A program made the position numbers and the translations under genes. A stretch of 64,000 nucleotides of DNA from JAWLCA01 sp041687395. GTDB taxonomy: Bacteria > Pseudomonadota > Alphaproteobacteria > Rhodobacterales > Rhodobacteraceae. Shown piece by piece: positions 31,897 through 41,301 of the stretch (the stretch's first letter is position 1; every line of letters starts with the position of its first letter). The stretch spans positions 58,552 to 122,551 of the forward strand of contig JAWLCA010000013.1 in the NCBI GenBank assembly GCA_041687395.1. The letters run 5' to 3'. The notes beneath the pieces are model-generated. The model ran no database searches. It saw nothing but the letters and a program-made list of their open reading frames with translations, and had not been told where the DNA came from.

Positions 31897-34487
31897 CCCT
31901 CACCTGACACGGGAGCGATCGTCAGGCGGTTGCCGCCCAGATCGCGGAAGGCGCGTTGGCGACACGTCAACACGATGATCTGCAGATCCGCCGCCTGCCG
32001 GTGGAGCGCGTCGAACATCGCCTCGATCCGGTCGTCGTCGGTGAAGACCAGCGCATCGTCCAGGATCAGAGGGGCCGCATGGCCGGCGCGAGCGTGCATC
32101 CGGGCAAAGGCCAAGCGTACGAGCAGCGCGATCTGTTCCTGCGTGCCGCCCGACAGGATGTCCAGCCCCTCCTCCTGCCCCTCGCGTATCAGGGTCGAGG
32201 GCAGCAGCGTGGCATCGTCGAAGCGCAGGTCGGCCTCGGGCCAGAGCAGGCGCAGGAGCGGCGCAAGTTCCGCCATCACCGGCGCGAAGTAGCGTTCGCG
32301 GGCCTGGGTCCGGGCGGCGTCAAGTGCGGCCTCCAGCCTCCGCAGCACCGCAACCTCGAAGGTCACGCGCTCCAGGTGCGCGCGGGCGGCGACCAGTCGC
32401 GCCTCGGTATCTGCCAGTTCCTCCTCGACCGCCTCGGAGGCGCGCAGGTCGATCAGCGTGTCAAGCTGTCCAAGCTCCAGCGTCAGCTTCCCGACCTCGG
32501 CCCGGACAGCCTCGATCACCGACTGCGCCCGATCGCGCGCCGCGCGGGCCGAGGCCAAATCGGGTGCGTCGCGCAAAAGTTCGGCGTGATGGGCTTCAGC
32601 CGCCGACAGTTCGGCCGCAAGCGCGCTGTGCGCTGCCGCAAGCTCGGCCTCGCGCGCCGTCGGATTTGGCCCATTCAGTGAAGTCGTCGCGCGCGCAAGG
32701 CGCTCTGCCGCGCCTTCCTCGGCGGCTGCGGCGCGGGCCGCGCGTTCCCGACCCAGGGCGACGCGCGACAGCGCAGACTCGCGCGCGGCTACGGCCGCTT
32801 GTCGGGCGGCTTCGGCCACGTCATGCGCCGCCTGCGCCTCGACGCTCGGGGGCAGCGAGTCGTCGGCCAGCGCATCTGGCAAGGCCGCGAGCGCGGCCCG
32901 CAACGGATCGAGCCCATCTGGGGCCAGCACCTGAAAGGTTGCGCGCGCTTCCTGGACCTCGCCCTCCGCCACCTGACGCGCCTGCGCCGCCTCGCGGGCG
33001 CTATCGCGATGAGCGTGACCAAGGCGGTCCAGCGCGGATTTCAGCGCGGTTTCGGCCTCTGCCACGTCGGTCGCTGCCCCGCCCTGCCCGCCAGGGTCGA
33101 TCGAAAGCTGCCCAAGACCACGCAGGGACAGCACCGCCTGCGCGGGAATCGTCACCGGCTCTCCTTCGGGCAAGGCGACACCATCGTGCGTTACGCCCCC
33201 CGCGCCCTCTGACATGTGTGCCATCGTAATCTTTACCGCCGTGGCCGTGTGCAGACGGCGCGCGGTGGCAAGGGCATGGGCAAGCTCGTCAAGCTGGGCG
33301 ATCTGCTTGAAGGTTGGCCCCTTGGCCGCACGCACCATCGCCTCGTCACGCCGCGCTCGCACCGCTTCGGCGCGTTCGATCCTCGCGATCAACTCCGCGC
33401 GTCGATGGGCGGATTCCCGCGCCGCCTCGTGGCGAAGCGCGGCGTTGAGCACCCTGCCCGCCTCGGCCGCCGCCCCGGCGGTGGTTTTCGCGGCCCTTTC
33501 TGCATCAACGAGGCGTGCCTGCGCCTCAGCCAGCATGGTTTCCGCCTCGGCCCGCGTGGCTTTGTGCTCCTCGGCGACCCTTTTTGCCTCGGCCAGCTCG
33601 CGTTGCGCCGCCTTGATCGCATCAAGGGCCTGCGAGGTCTGCGCCAGCTTCAGTTTGGAGAGCGCCAACGCCTCCGTTGCCTTCTCCAGCGCCTCGGCGT
33701 GGCGCTCGGCGCGCGTCAGCGCGGCGGTCGCCTCGGCCAGCCGTGCTTCGCGGAACTGGGCCGCTTCGGGGTTGCGCAGTTCGGCCAGATCCCGGCGGAT
33801 CTCGCGCCGGCGGGTCAGCGCCTGTTCCAGCGTCGCGATCTGTTCGCTCAGGGCCGTGTGCCGATCTGCCAGCGCGGAGACGTCCTTTTGCGCCGCGGCC
33901 AGTGGTCCGTCGGCCCGGGCGCGGCCGGTCTGGGTCTGATAGCGCGCTAGCTCCTCGCGGCAGCGGCGCAGCGCCGCGTCCATCCGGCGCCCTCCGGTCA
34001 TCGCCTCGACCTCGCCCGCGACCGAGGACAGCAGGTCGCGCCGCGCCTCGATGGCGCCGCCGTCCCGCTGGTCGAGCGAAGTGAGGCCCTGGCGAACCCA
34101 CAGCAGGCCCGTCGGACCGCTATCCCCGCCCATCAGCGAGGCGATCCAGGCCTCGGCGTCATCGGCCTGCGCGATCAGGCGCGCGCCGTGCATCACCCGC
34201 GCCTGCGGCCGCGACAGCCAACGCTTCTCGATCAGGAACAACCCGTTCGAGGTCTCGATCTCCACCGAAACCTCTGGCCCCCCGCCGGCATGAGGTTGCA
34301 GTGCCATCACCGACTGGGCGCGGGAGCGATGCGGGGCGAAGAACAGCGCCTGCACCGCATCGAACAGCGTCGACTTCCCCCGTTCGTTGGGGGCAGACAG
34401 CACGTTCAGCCCGTCTGCGATGGCAGCCACCTCGACCGGGGCATCGAAGCGGCGGACGTTGCTCAGACGGATGCGCCGCAGCCTCAT
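31893..34487 (-). CDS. YhaN/Rad50-like AAA ATPase with long coiled coil
   Basis: An 864-residue SMC-like ATPase. Walker A is PNERGKST at 33-40. A long Ala/Glu/Arg-rich coiled coil fills the middle, and the C-terminal half-site has the signature LSGGTQEQIALLVRLA plus Walker B LILDDALVF. I find no CxxC zinc hook at the coil apex, unlike SbcC/Rad50, which points to the YhaN (COG4717) branch. It forms a coupled pair with the upstream metallophosphoesterase gene (ATGA overlap at 34484-34487). The role is likely DNA end processing or repair. Confidence 0.85.
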   Translation of the reverse strand: MRLRRIRLSNVRRFDAPVEVAAIADGLNVLSAPNERGKSTLFDAVQALFFAPHRSRAQSVMALQPHAGGGPEVSVEIETSNGLFLIEKRWLSRPQARVMHGARLIAQADDAEAWIASLMGGDSGPTGLLWVRQGLTSLDQRDGGAIEARRDLLSSVAGEVEAMTGGRRMDAALRRCREELARYQTQTGRARADGPLAAAQKDVSALADRHTALSEQIATLEQALTRRREIRRDLAELRNPEAAQFREARLAEATAALTRAERHAEALEKATEALALSKLKLAQTSQALDAIKAAQRELAEAKRVAEEHKATRAEAETMLAEAQARLVDAERAAKTTAGAAAEAGRVLNAALRHEAARESAHRRAELIARIERAEAVRARRDEAMVRAAKGPTFKQIAQLDELAHALATARRLHTATAVKITMAHMSEGAGGVTHDGVALPEGEPVTIPAQAVLSLRGLGQLSIDPGGQGGAATDVAEAETALKSALDRLGHAHRDSAREAAQARQVAEGEVQEARATFQVLAPDGLDPLRAALAALPDALADDSLPPSVEAQAAHDVAEAARQAAVAARESALSRVALGRERAARAAAAEEGAAERLARATTSLNGPNPTAREAELAAAHSALAAELSAAEAHHAELLRDAPDLASARAARDRAQSVIEAVRAEVGKLTLELGQLDTLIDLRASEAVEEELADTEARLVAARAHLERVTFEVAVLRRLEAALDAARTQARERYFAPVMAELAPLLRLLWPEADLRFDDATLLPSTLIREGQEEGLDILSGGTQEQIALLVRLAFARMHARAGHAAPLILDDALVFTDDDRIEAMFDALHRQAADLQIIVLTCRQRAFRDLGGNRLTIAPVSGEG

Positions 34488-35602
34488 GCCATGCCGCCCC
34501 GCAAGTAGCCGTAAAGGCGGTTCAGCGCAGCCGCGGCGAGACGGCGCTCGTCGTCGGCAAGGCCGTCGTCGAGGGCGGCGTGGCGCAGACCCTCTGCCGC
34601 CGACCGCAAGGCGCCGCCGCGGTCGATCTCGTCCAGGTCGGCCGCGTCGAATTCTGTCTCAAGCGAGTCAAGCGACAGGTCGAAGAATCCGAACTCTGGC
34701 GCAACAACCTCGGCAGCATCCTCGAGTGCGGCGCGGTCGGGCAGACGGACGCGACCCTCGGCCCGAAGCGAAAGCAGGGTGTCGCGCCGGCCGCCGGTCG
34801 GTAGCACCGCCTGCAGCGCCGCGGCAGTCTCCTGACCGGGGAGCAGATCAAGCCGCCGGTCCACCCATTGAAACTGGCCGGTTTCCACTTGCGCGACCCT
34901 TGGCGGTGCGCCCGGCCCCTCCAGCGACACCACCAGGCAAGAGCCTCGCCCGCTACGGCGGAATCGGTCGTATTCCGGGGTTCCCGAATAGCGCGTCCGC
35001 GGGCTGATTTCCTTCGCGCCGTGCCAGTCCCCAAGGGCGAGGTAATCGAGTCCGGCAAGCCGATCGCGATCGGGGCGGATCACGCCGGTCGCATCTTCCT
35101 CGAACCCGACGACCGCACCGTGGGCCAGACCGATGCGAAGGCTGCCTTCGGGGCTGGGCATCGCGTCAAGCGCCTCTGTCAGGTCGCGACCCGGATACCG
35201 ACGGGTCACGGGCACCGGAAGAAGCGTCGCCCCGGGGCCAAGCGGCACCGGACCTGCCGTCGTCAATGGATGCACATTGGCAGGCGCATCGCGCGCAACA
35301 CGCGCCCAAAGCGACTCTGCCGCCAGGCTGTCGTGGTTTCCCGGTAAGAGCCACCAGTGTACGGCGTCATGTTCGGCCATTGCGGCCAGCGCCTGCCGCA
35401 AGACCGGTGGGGACGGGGTCTCTGTGTCGAAGATGTCGCCTGCGATCAGTACATGCGCCGCGTCATGCTTGCCTGCAACAACTGCCAGTCGGGCGATGGC
35501 ACCGTGCCGCGCCTCGACCAGACGGCCGCGCAGATCTTCGGAAAAGGTGCCGAAACGGCGACCAAAGTGCAGATCAGAGGTGTGGATGAAGCGAAAAGTC
35601 AT
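34484..35602 (-). CDS. YhaO/SbcD-like DNA repair metallophosphoesterase
   Basis: A 372-residue Mre11/SbcD-type phosphoesterase. Metal-binding motifs are visible in order: HTSDLHFG, IAGDIFD, PGNHD, and GLAHGAVVGF plus GDWHG. It is expected to be the nuclease partner of the ATPase encoded next. The ATG at 35602 gives the usual MTFRFIHTSDLHFG start; a TTG five codons earlier is less likely. The YqeY-family gene lies 18 bp upstream. Confidence 0.88.
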   Translation of the reverse strand: MTFRFIHTSDLHFGRRFGTFSEDLRGRLVEARHGAIARLAVVAGKHDAAHVLIAGDIFDTETPSPPVLRQALAAMAEHDAVHWWLLPGNHDSLAAESLWARVARDAPANVHPLTTAGPVPLGPGATLLPVPVTRRYPGRDLTEALDAMPSPEGSLRIGLAHGAVVGFEEDATGVIRPDRDRLAGLDYLALGDWHGAKEISPRTRYSGTPEYDRFRRSGRGSCLVVSLEGPGAPPRVAQVETGQFQWVDRRLDLLPGQETAAALQAVLPTGGRRDTLLSLRAEGRVRLPDRAALEDAAEVVAPEFGFFDLSLDSLETEFDAADLDEIDRGGALRSAAEGLRHAALDDGLADDERRLAAAALNRLYGYLRGGMA

Positions 35603-35620
35603 GGCACAGGCGGGCAATGC

Positions 35621-36079
35621 CTAGCCCAGACGGCCCTTGACCAAGGGTCCGACGGCGCCGAAGTCCATCTGACCGGTGTATTTGGCCTTCAGGATCGCCA
35701 TGACGCGCCCCATGTCGCGCAGTGATCTGGCGTCGATTTCGGAAATGGCGGCGTCGATCGCGGCCTCGATCTCGTTCTCGGACAATTGCCGCGGAAGGTA
35801 GCCTTCGATCACCTTCGCCTCTGCGCGCTCCTGCTCGGCCAGTTCCACGCGCCCGCCCTCTTCATAGGCTCGTGCGCTTTCCTGGCGCTGCTTTACCATC
35901 CGTCCCAGAATTGCCAGCACATCGGCGTCGGTCACCCCGCTCTCGCTGCCCTCACCCCGCAGCGCGATGTCGCGATCCTTGATCGCGGCCGTAATAAGCC
36001 TGAGCGTCGACAGCCTGTCGGTATCGCGCGATTTCATCGCATCCTTCAGATCAGCGGAAAGCCGGTCGCGCAGCGTCAT
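35621..36079 (-). CDS. GatB/YqeY domain-containing protein
   Basis: A 152-residue YqeY-like protein. MTLRDRLSADLKDAMKSRD, STLRLITAAIKDRDI, LAILGRMVKQRQESARAYEEG and the C-terminal DMGRVMAILKAKYTGQMD are typical. The domain resembles the tail of GatB that binds tRNA, but free-standing members have no proven function. It is divergent from carA, with which it is often paired in alphaproteobacteria. Confidence 0.92.
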   Translation of the reverse strand: MTLRDRLSADLKDAMKSRDTDRLSTLRLITAAIKDRDIALRGEGSESGVTDADVLAILGRMVKQRQESARAYEEGGRVELAEQERAEAKVIEGYLPRQLSENEIEAAIDAAISEIDARSLRDMGRVMAILKAKYTGQMDFGAVGPLVKGRLG

Positions 36080-36173
36080 GATCCGTCACATCCCCATGTC
36101 GATTGAATGGCGCCACTGTAACCAGTTCGCAGAAGGCGCACAACAGCCCGTGACGGCGCGTCTAACACATTGT

Positions 36174-36187
36174 TTTGTATATACAAA
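36174..36187. promoter_or_regulatory. Palindromic operator candidate upstream of carA
   Basis: TTTGTATATACAAA is a perfect 14-bp palindrome in the yqeY-carA divergent spacer, 17 bp before a promoter-like TTGACC. Its half-site TTGTAT/ATACAA also occurs, more widely spaced, at the start of the FCD GntR gene (40139-40160). The binding protein is unknown. Confidence 0.5.
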
Positions 36188-36204
36188 CCAATTCTGACCC
36201 ACCC

Positions 36205-36232
36205 TTGACCCCGGGTGCGGCCGGGCATAGGT
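36205..36232 (+). promoter_or_regulatory. Sigma70-like promoter of carA
   Basis: TTGACC (36205-36210) is followed after 16 bp by ATAGGT (36227-36232). The position, about 37 bp before the chosen start codon, and the near-consensus -35 suit a carA promoter with a short leader. Confidence 0.45.
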
Positions 36233-36268
36233 TGCGCGCGACCCGCCGCCGCCCGACCGGAGTGCCCC

Positions 36269-37429
<1,161 letters not shown>

Positions 37430-37549
37430 CGCGCCGCGCAGAGCGACCGGTTAAGGCTGCGTGAATCGACAGCGCGGAGATTTGGTCGCGCGTTAACCTG
37501 TTTCCTAACAAATCGTGGGGGTTTCTCTACGAATTGTTAAGGTTTCGGG

Positions 37550-39505
37550 ATGACGCCCACGACCCAGCCACTCGACTCATCCAACATCACCGTCTTGCAG
37601 CCGCGGATGGTCGGAAATCTTGTGTCACGGCCGAGCAGCGGATCTGCGCTGATCGACCAGCAGCCGCAACTCGGCGACATCCTCGTAGAGATGGGCGCCA
37701 TCTCGGCGACCGAGTTGGCACAGGCGCAGATCCTGCAGACGCGGCAGGACGTCCGCCTTGGGCGCGTCCTTCTTGCGCATGAGATGATATCCGAGGCCGC
37801 GCTGCTGCTTGCGCTCTCGCAGCAGCAAAAGACCCGGATCGTCGACCCGATGCAGGATCCGGCAGACCCTCGCCTGATCGATCTGCTGGGCGCGGATCGA
37901 TGCCTGCGTGAGACGGTGCTGCCGTGGCGCTGTGCCGGTCAGGTGACGGTGATCGTCGTTGCCTGGCCCGAGGATTTTCATCGCCTCCAGCCCGAGCTTC
38001 AGGCCATCTTCGGGCCAGTGGTGATGGCCTTGGCCGCCGAGGCCAAAGTACAGGCGGCAATCCTCGTGCGACGTCGCACGGAACTCGGCCGACGGGCCGA
38101 AACCCGCACCACAGAATCCGAGAGCTGCCGGAACTGGCCCGCGGCGCGGGTACGTGGCGGCGTGGCCCTGACCTGTCTTCTGGCCGGCGTGATGGCTGCC
38201 TTCGCGCCCCTTTTGCTCGTCGGGGTGCTGACCCTGTGGACGGTACTCACGCTTCTGGCGACCACCCTGCTGAAAGCCGCAGCCATGGTGCTTCACCTTC
38301 GCCAGCGCACGGGCGACGACACGTCGCCCAAGGCCCTGCCAGAGGTCGCCCGGCAGCCCACGATCTCGATCCTCGTTCCCTTGTTCAACGAAGCGGATAT
38401 CGCCCCACGCCTGGTCGCGCGCCTGTCGCGCCTGAGCTATCCACGCGAACTGCTCGACATCCTGTTGATCGTCGAGGAAGACGACGCGACCACGCGCCGG
38501 GCTCTCGGCGAAGCCGAACTGCCGCTATGGATGCGCATCGTGGTCGTCCCCGCGGCCGGTCAGTTGCGGACCAAGCCGCGTGCCCTGAACTTCGCGCTCG
38601 ACTTTGCCCGTGGAAGCATCGTTGGCGTCTACGATGCCGAGGACGCCCCCGAGCCGGTGCAATTGCAGCGCGTGGTGGAGCGGTTCCACCAGCGCGGATC
38701 GGAACTGGCCTGCGTTCAGGGCGTGCTCGATTTCTACAACCCGCGCACGAACTGGCTCTCTCGCTGCTTCACCATCGAATACGCCACCTGGTTCCGGATC
38801 GTGCTTCCTGGCCTGGAGCGGCTGAAGCTGCCCGTTCCCCTGGGCGGTACAACCCTGTTCTTTCGCCGGAATGTCCTGGAGGAACTGGGCGGCTGGGACG
38901 CCCATAACGTGACCGAGGATGCCGATCTGGGAATCCGCCTGGCCCGGCACGGCTACCGGACCGAACTTCTGCCCACCGTGACCGAGGAAGAGGCGAACTG
39001 CCGCGCGCTCCCCTGGGTGCGGCAGCGGTCGCGCTGGCTGAAGGGCTACGCGATGACCTATGCTGTCCACATGCGCAATCCGCGCCTACTATTGCGGCAA
39101 CTTGGATGGTGGCGCTTCGCAGGCGTCCAGATTCTATTTGGCGGAACGCTGACTCAGTACCTCATGGCCCCGCTCTTGTGGTCGTTTTGGCTGGTAGCCT
39201 TGGGGGTCTGGCACCCGCTGAACGGGCTCGTTCCGCCGGCGGCCTTCTGGCTGATCGGTGGCTTGTTCGTCGCCAGCGAGGCGGTGAACCTGGCCCTTGG
39301 GTGGGTCGCCACGGCAGAGCCGCGCCATCGCTTTCTCAGAATTTGGCTGCCGACGCTGCACCTCTATTTTCCGCTCGGCGCTCTGGCCGCGTACAAGGGC
39401 GCGTGGGAGATGCTCACAAACCCCTTTTACTGGGACAAGACGACACACGGCGTCTTCGACCGAACCAGCCCGGCCGCGCAGTCCGGCGATCAGCCCTTGG
39501 GCTGA
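37550..39505 (+). CDS. Family-2 glycosyltransferase with N-terminal MshEN-type domain
   Basis: A 651-residue membrane glycosyltransferase. Residues 40-63 and 69-92 form two RLGxxL-type repeats (QLGDILVEMGAIS and RLGRVLLAHEMIS) like the c-di-GMP-binding MshEN/T2SSE-N domain; the second lacks the usual glycine. Membrane segments span about 203-247. The processive GT2 core follows: LVPLFNEAD (274-282), DAED (361-364), TEDADL (454-459) and the QxxRW motif QRSRW (491-495). More helices follow to the end. It probably makes or exports a beta-glycan, perhaps under c-di-GMP control. Confidence 0.85.
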   Translation: MTPTTQPLDSSNITVLQPRMVGNLVSRPSSGSALIDQQPQLGDILVEMGAISATELAQAQILQTRQDVRLGRVLLAHEMISEAALLLALSQQQKTRIVDPMQDPADPRLIDLLGADRCLRETVLPWRCAGQVTVIVVAWPEDFHRLQPELQAIFGPVVMALAAEAKVQAAILVRRRTELGRRAETRTTESESCRNWPAARVRGGVALTCLLAGVMAAFAPLLLVGVLTLWTVLTLLATTLLKAAAMVLHLRQRTGDDTSPKALPEVARQPTISILVPLFNEADIAPRLVARLSRLSYPRELLDILLIVEEDDATTRRALGEAELPLWMRIVVVPAAGQLRTKPRALNFALDFARGSIVGVYDAEDAPEPVQLQRVVERFHQRGSELACVQGVLDFYNPRTNWLSRCFTIEYATWFRIVLPGLERLKLPVPLGGTTLFFRRNVLEELGGWDAHNVTEDADLGIRLARHGYRTELLPTVTEEEANCRALPWVRQRSRWLKGYAMTYAVHMRNPRLLLRQLGWWRFAGVQILFGGTLTQYLMAPLLWSFWLVALGVWHPLNGLVPPAAFWLIGGLFVASEAVNLALGWVATAEPRHRFLRIWLPTLHLYFPLGALAAYKGAWEMLTNPFYWDKTTHGVFDRTSPAAQSGDQPLG

Positions 39506-40140
39506 TTGGCAGCATCCTGTTTCAATCGGGTCTCGAAGGCGCGGCTGATATGGGCCCGCAGGGCGTCATAGGCCGCATCGCCGTCTCCCGCCGCGATCGC
39601 GTCGACGATCCTGGCGTGTTCGTCGAGCGTCGCTTCTGTCCGGCCCTCGGCCGCGAGCGACGTCGTCGCCATCAACGCCATCGAGCGATAGACGAGGTCG
39701 AGTTGCTGGACCAGGTAGCGGTTGTGAGAGGCGAGGTGGATCTGCTTGTGAAACCGCCGGTTGGCCTGTGACATGGCCCGCGGGTCGCCGGTCAGCGCGC
39801 GGTCTTCGTCAACCATGTGGCGCAGCACCCGCACCTCTTCCTCGGTCGCGTGTTTCGCGGCCAGCCGCGCGGCCAGACCTTCCAGTTCGGCGCGAACCAC
39901 GTAAAGTTCCGCCAATTGATTGTGGTCGAGCGAGGCGACGATCAGGCTGCGTCCGTCGCGCGCCAGCATCGACTGCGTCTCAAGCCGCTGCAAAGCCTCG
40001 CGCACCGGGGTGCGTGAGACGCCGAACCGGTCGGCCAGTTCCGATTCCACCAACCGGTCGCCCGGACGATAAACCCCGGTATCGATCGCATCAAGGATCA
40101 GGTGATAGGCATCCTTCTGGGCGGGCTTCGCGTCACGCAT
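39490..40140 (-). CDS. GntR-family regulator, FCD subfamily
   Basis: A 216-residue FadR/FCD-type regulator. The winged helix includes DRLVESELADRFGVSRTPVREAL and the FCD domain contains the metal-ligand region (DEDRALTGDPRAMSQANRRFH with a later SHNRYL and DEHARIVDAI). The ATG at 40140 is chosen because GGAGGA lies 5 bp upstream; an ATG 15 bp earlier lacks one. A perfect inverted repeat covers this start region, suggesting autorepression. Ligands of this family are usually small organic acids. The 3' end overlaps the glycosyltransferase gene by 16 bp. Confidence 0.87.
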   Translation of the reverse strand: MRDAKPAQKDAYHLILDAIDTGVYRPGDRLVESELADRFGVSRTPVREALQRLETQSMLARDGRSLIVASLDHNQLAELYVVRAELEGLAARLAAKHATEEEVRVLRHMVDEDRALTGDPRAMSQANRRFHKQIHLASHNRYLVQQLDLVYRSMALMATTSLAAEGRTEATLDEHARIVDAIAAGDGDAAYDALRAHISRAFETRLKQDAANQPKG

Positions 40141-40160
40141 TGTATTCCTCCGCATACAAT
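40139..40160. promoter_or_regulatory. Autoregulatory operator of the FCD GntR gene
   Basis: ATTGTAT (40139-40145) and ATACAAT (40154-40160) are perfect inverse complements separated by eight bases that contain the ribosome-binding site of the regulator gene. Binding there would block its own translation start or promoter. The adjacent regulator is the natural candidate. Confidence 0.5.
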
Positions 40161-40236
40161 CGACAGCCTAAGCACCGATCGCCGCACCGTTCAAGCCGCG
40201 GCTTGCCGTGGGCCACCCGGCGCGGTAGCAGGCGGC

Positions 40237-40884
40237 ATGGTTCAGCAACACTTCTCTCATGTCAGGGCGTGGGTCTTCGACCTCGACAACACGCTTTACC
40301 CGCCCGCCGCGCGTCTGTTCGAGCAGATCGACCGCCGGATGACCGACTACGTGATGCGAGAGTTGCGGATGGAACGCGACGCGGCGGACAAGTTGCGCCA
40401 TGCCTACTGGCGCGACTACGGCACAACCCTCGCCGGGCTGATGCAGAACCACGGGATCGACCCCGACCCCTATCTGGTCGAGGTGCACGAGATCAGCTTT
40501 GATCCCCTTGCCCCTGACCCGGAGCTGGCGTCGCGGATCCGCGCGCTTCCGGGCCGGCGCATCGTCTATACCAATGGCTCAGCCCCCTATGCCCACCGGG
40601 TGCTGGAGGCGCGGGGCCTTTCGGGCCTGTTCGACGGGGTCTATGGTGTGGAACACGCGGGCTTCCGCCCCAAACCGGAGCGCAGCGCCTTCGAGGCGGT
40701 CTTTGCCGCCGCCGGCATTGCGTCGGACAGGGCGGCGATGTTCGAGGATGATCCCCGAAACCTGAGCGCTCCGCATGAGATGGGAATGCGCACGGTGCAC
40801 GTGGCCCCTGAGCCCCACCCCGCCCAACACATTCATCACCATACCGATGACCTGACGATATTTTTATCGCAGCTCACCACCTGA
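40237..40884 (+). CDS. Pyrimidine 5'-nucleotidase-like HAD hydrolase
   Basis: A 215-residue HAD phosphatase of the SDT1/PPM type. Motif I is VFDLDNTLYPP with the nucleophile Asp, motif II is YTNGS, the later KPERSAF gives the motif III lysine, and FEDDPRNL is motif IV. Relatives in yeast remove phosphate from UMP and CMP; bacterial homologues are often called pyrimidine 5'-nucleotidases. Position beside a GntR regulator suggests no clear link. Confidence 0.87.
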   Translation: MVQQHFSHVRAWVFDLDNTLYPPAARLFEQIDRRMTDYVMRELRMERDAADKLRHAYWRDYGTTLAGLMQNHGIDPDPYLVEVHEISFDPLAPDPELASRIRALPGRRIVYTNGSAPYAHRVLEARGLSGLFDGVYGVEHAGFRPKPERSAFEAVFAAAGIASDRAAMFEDDPRNLSAPHEMGMRTVHVAPEPHPAQHIHHHTDDLTIFLSQLTT

Positions 40885-40962
40885 AATGCTGCGGTGCGGC
40901 ATCCCGTCGCTGGTCCGCCCACTCCTGCCTACCTAATTGGGTCGTGAACAGGAGAAAATACC

Positions 40963-41232
40963 ATGACCACCTCGACTATCGGCCGTTTCCGACTTCCCCG
41001 CTTTTCGTTTCCGCGCCTCACGCTCCGCTCCTTCTACAGGATCCCGGTACTCGGGTGGATCGCCCGCGACCTTATCGAGGGCGACGCAGACAACCTCTGG
41101 TATCTGCTGGTGGCGCTGGTCAGCCTGTGGATCATCGCGGTGATGATCTGGGGACTGCCCGCTCTTTATCTGCCTGCAGTGTTGCTGGCCCCGCTGGCTA
41201 TCGTGATGCTGGTGCTCCTCACCCTCGGGTAG
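40963..41232 (+). CDS. Small membrane protein, 89 aa
   Basis: An 89-residue protein with a basic, Arg/Phe-rich N-terminus (RFRLPRFSFPRLTLRSF) and two hydrophobic segments near 46-65 and 67-88 (LWYLLVALVSLWIIAVMIW, then LYLPAVLLAPLAIVMLVLL). AGGAG precedes the ATG at good spacing, supporting a real gene. No family is recognised. It lies between the HAD hydrolase and a UbiH-type gene. Confidence 0.65.
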   Translation: MTTSTIGRFRLPRFSFPRLTLRSFYRIPVLGWIARDLIEGDADNLWYLLVALVSLWIIAVMIWGLPALYLPAVLLAPLAIVMLVLLTLG

Positions 41233-41301
41233 GTCGCGCGCGACCAACTGCCGCTTGGCCCGTCGGCGCAGCCCGGCTAGATGGGGCTCAGGAGGCGTGA
41301 C

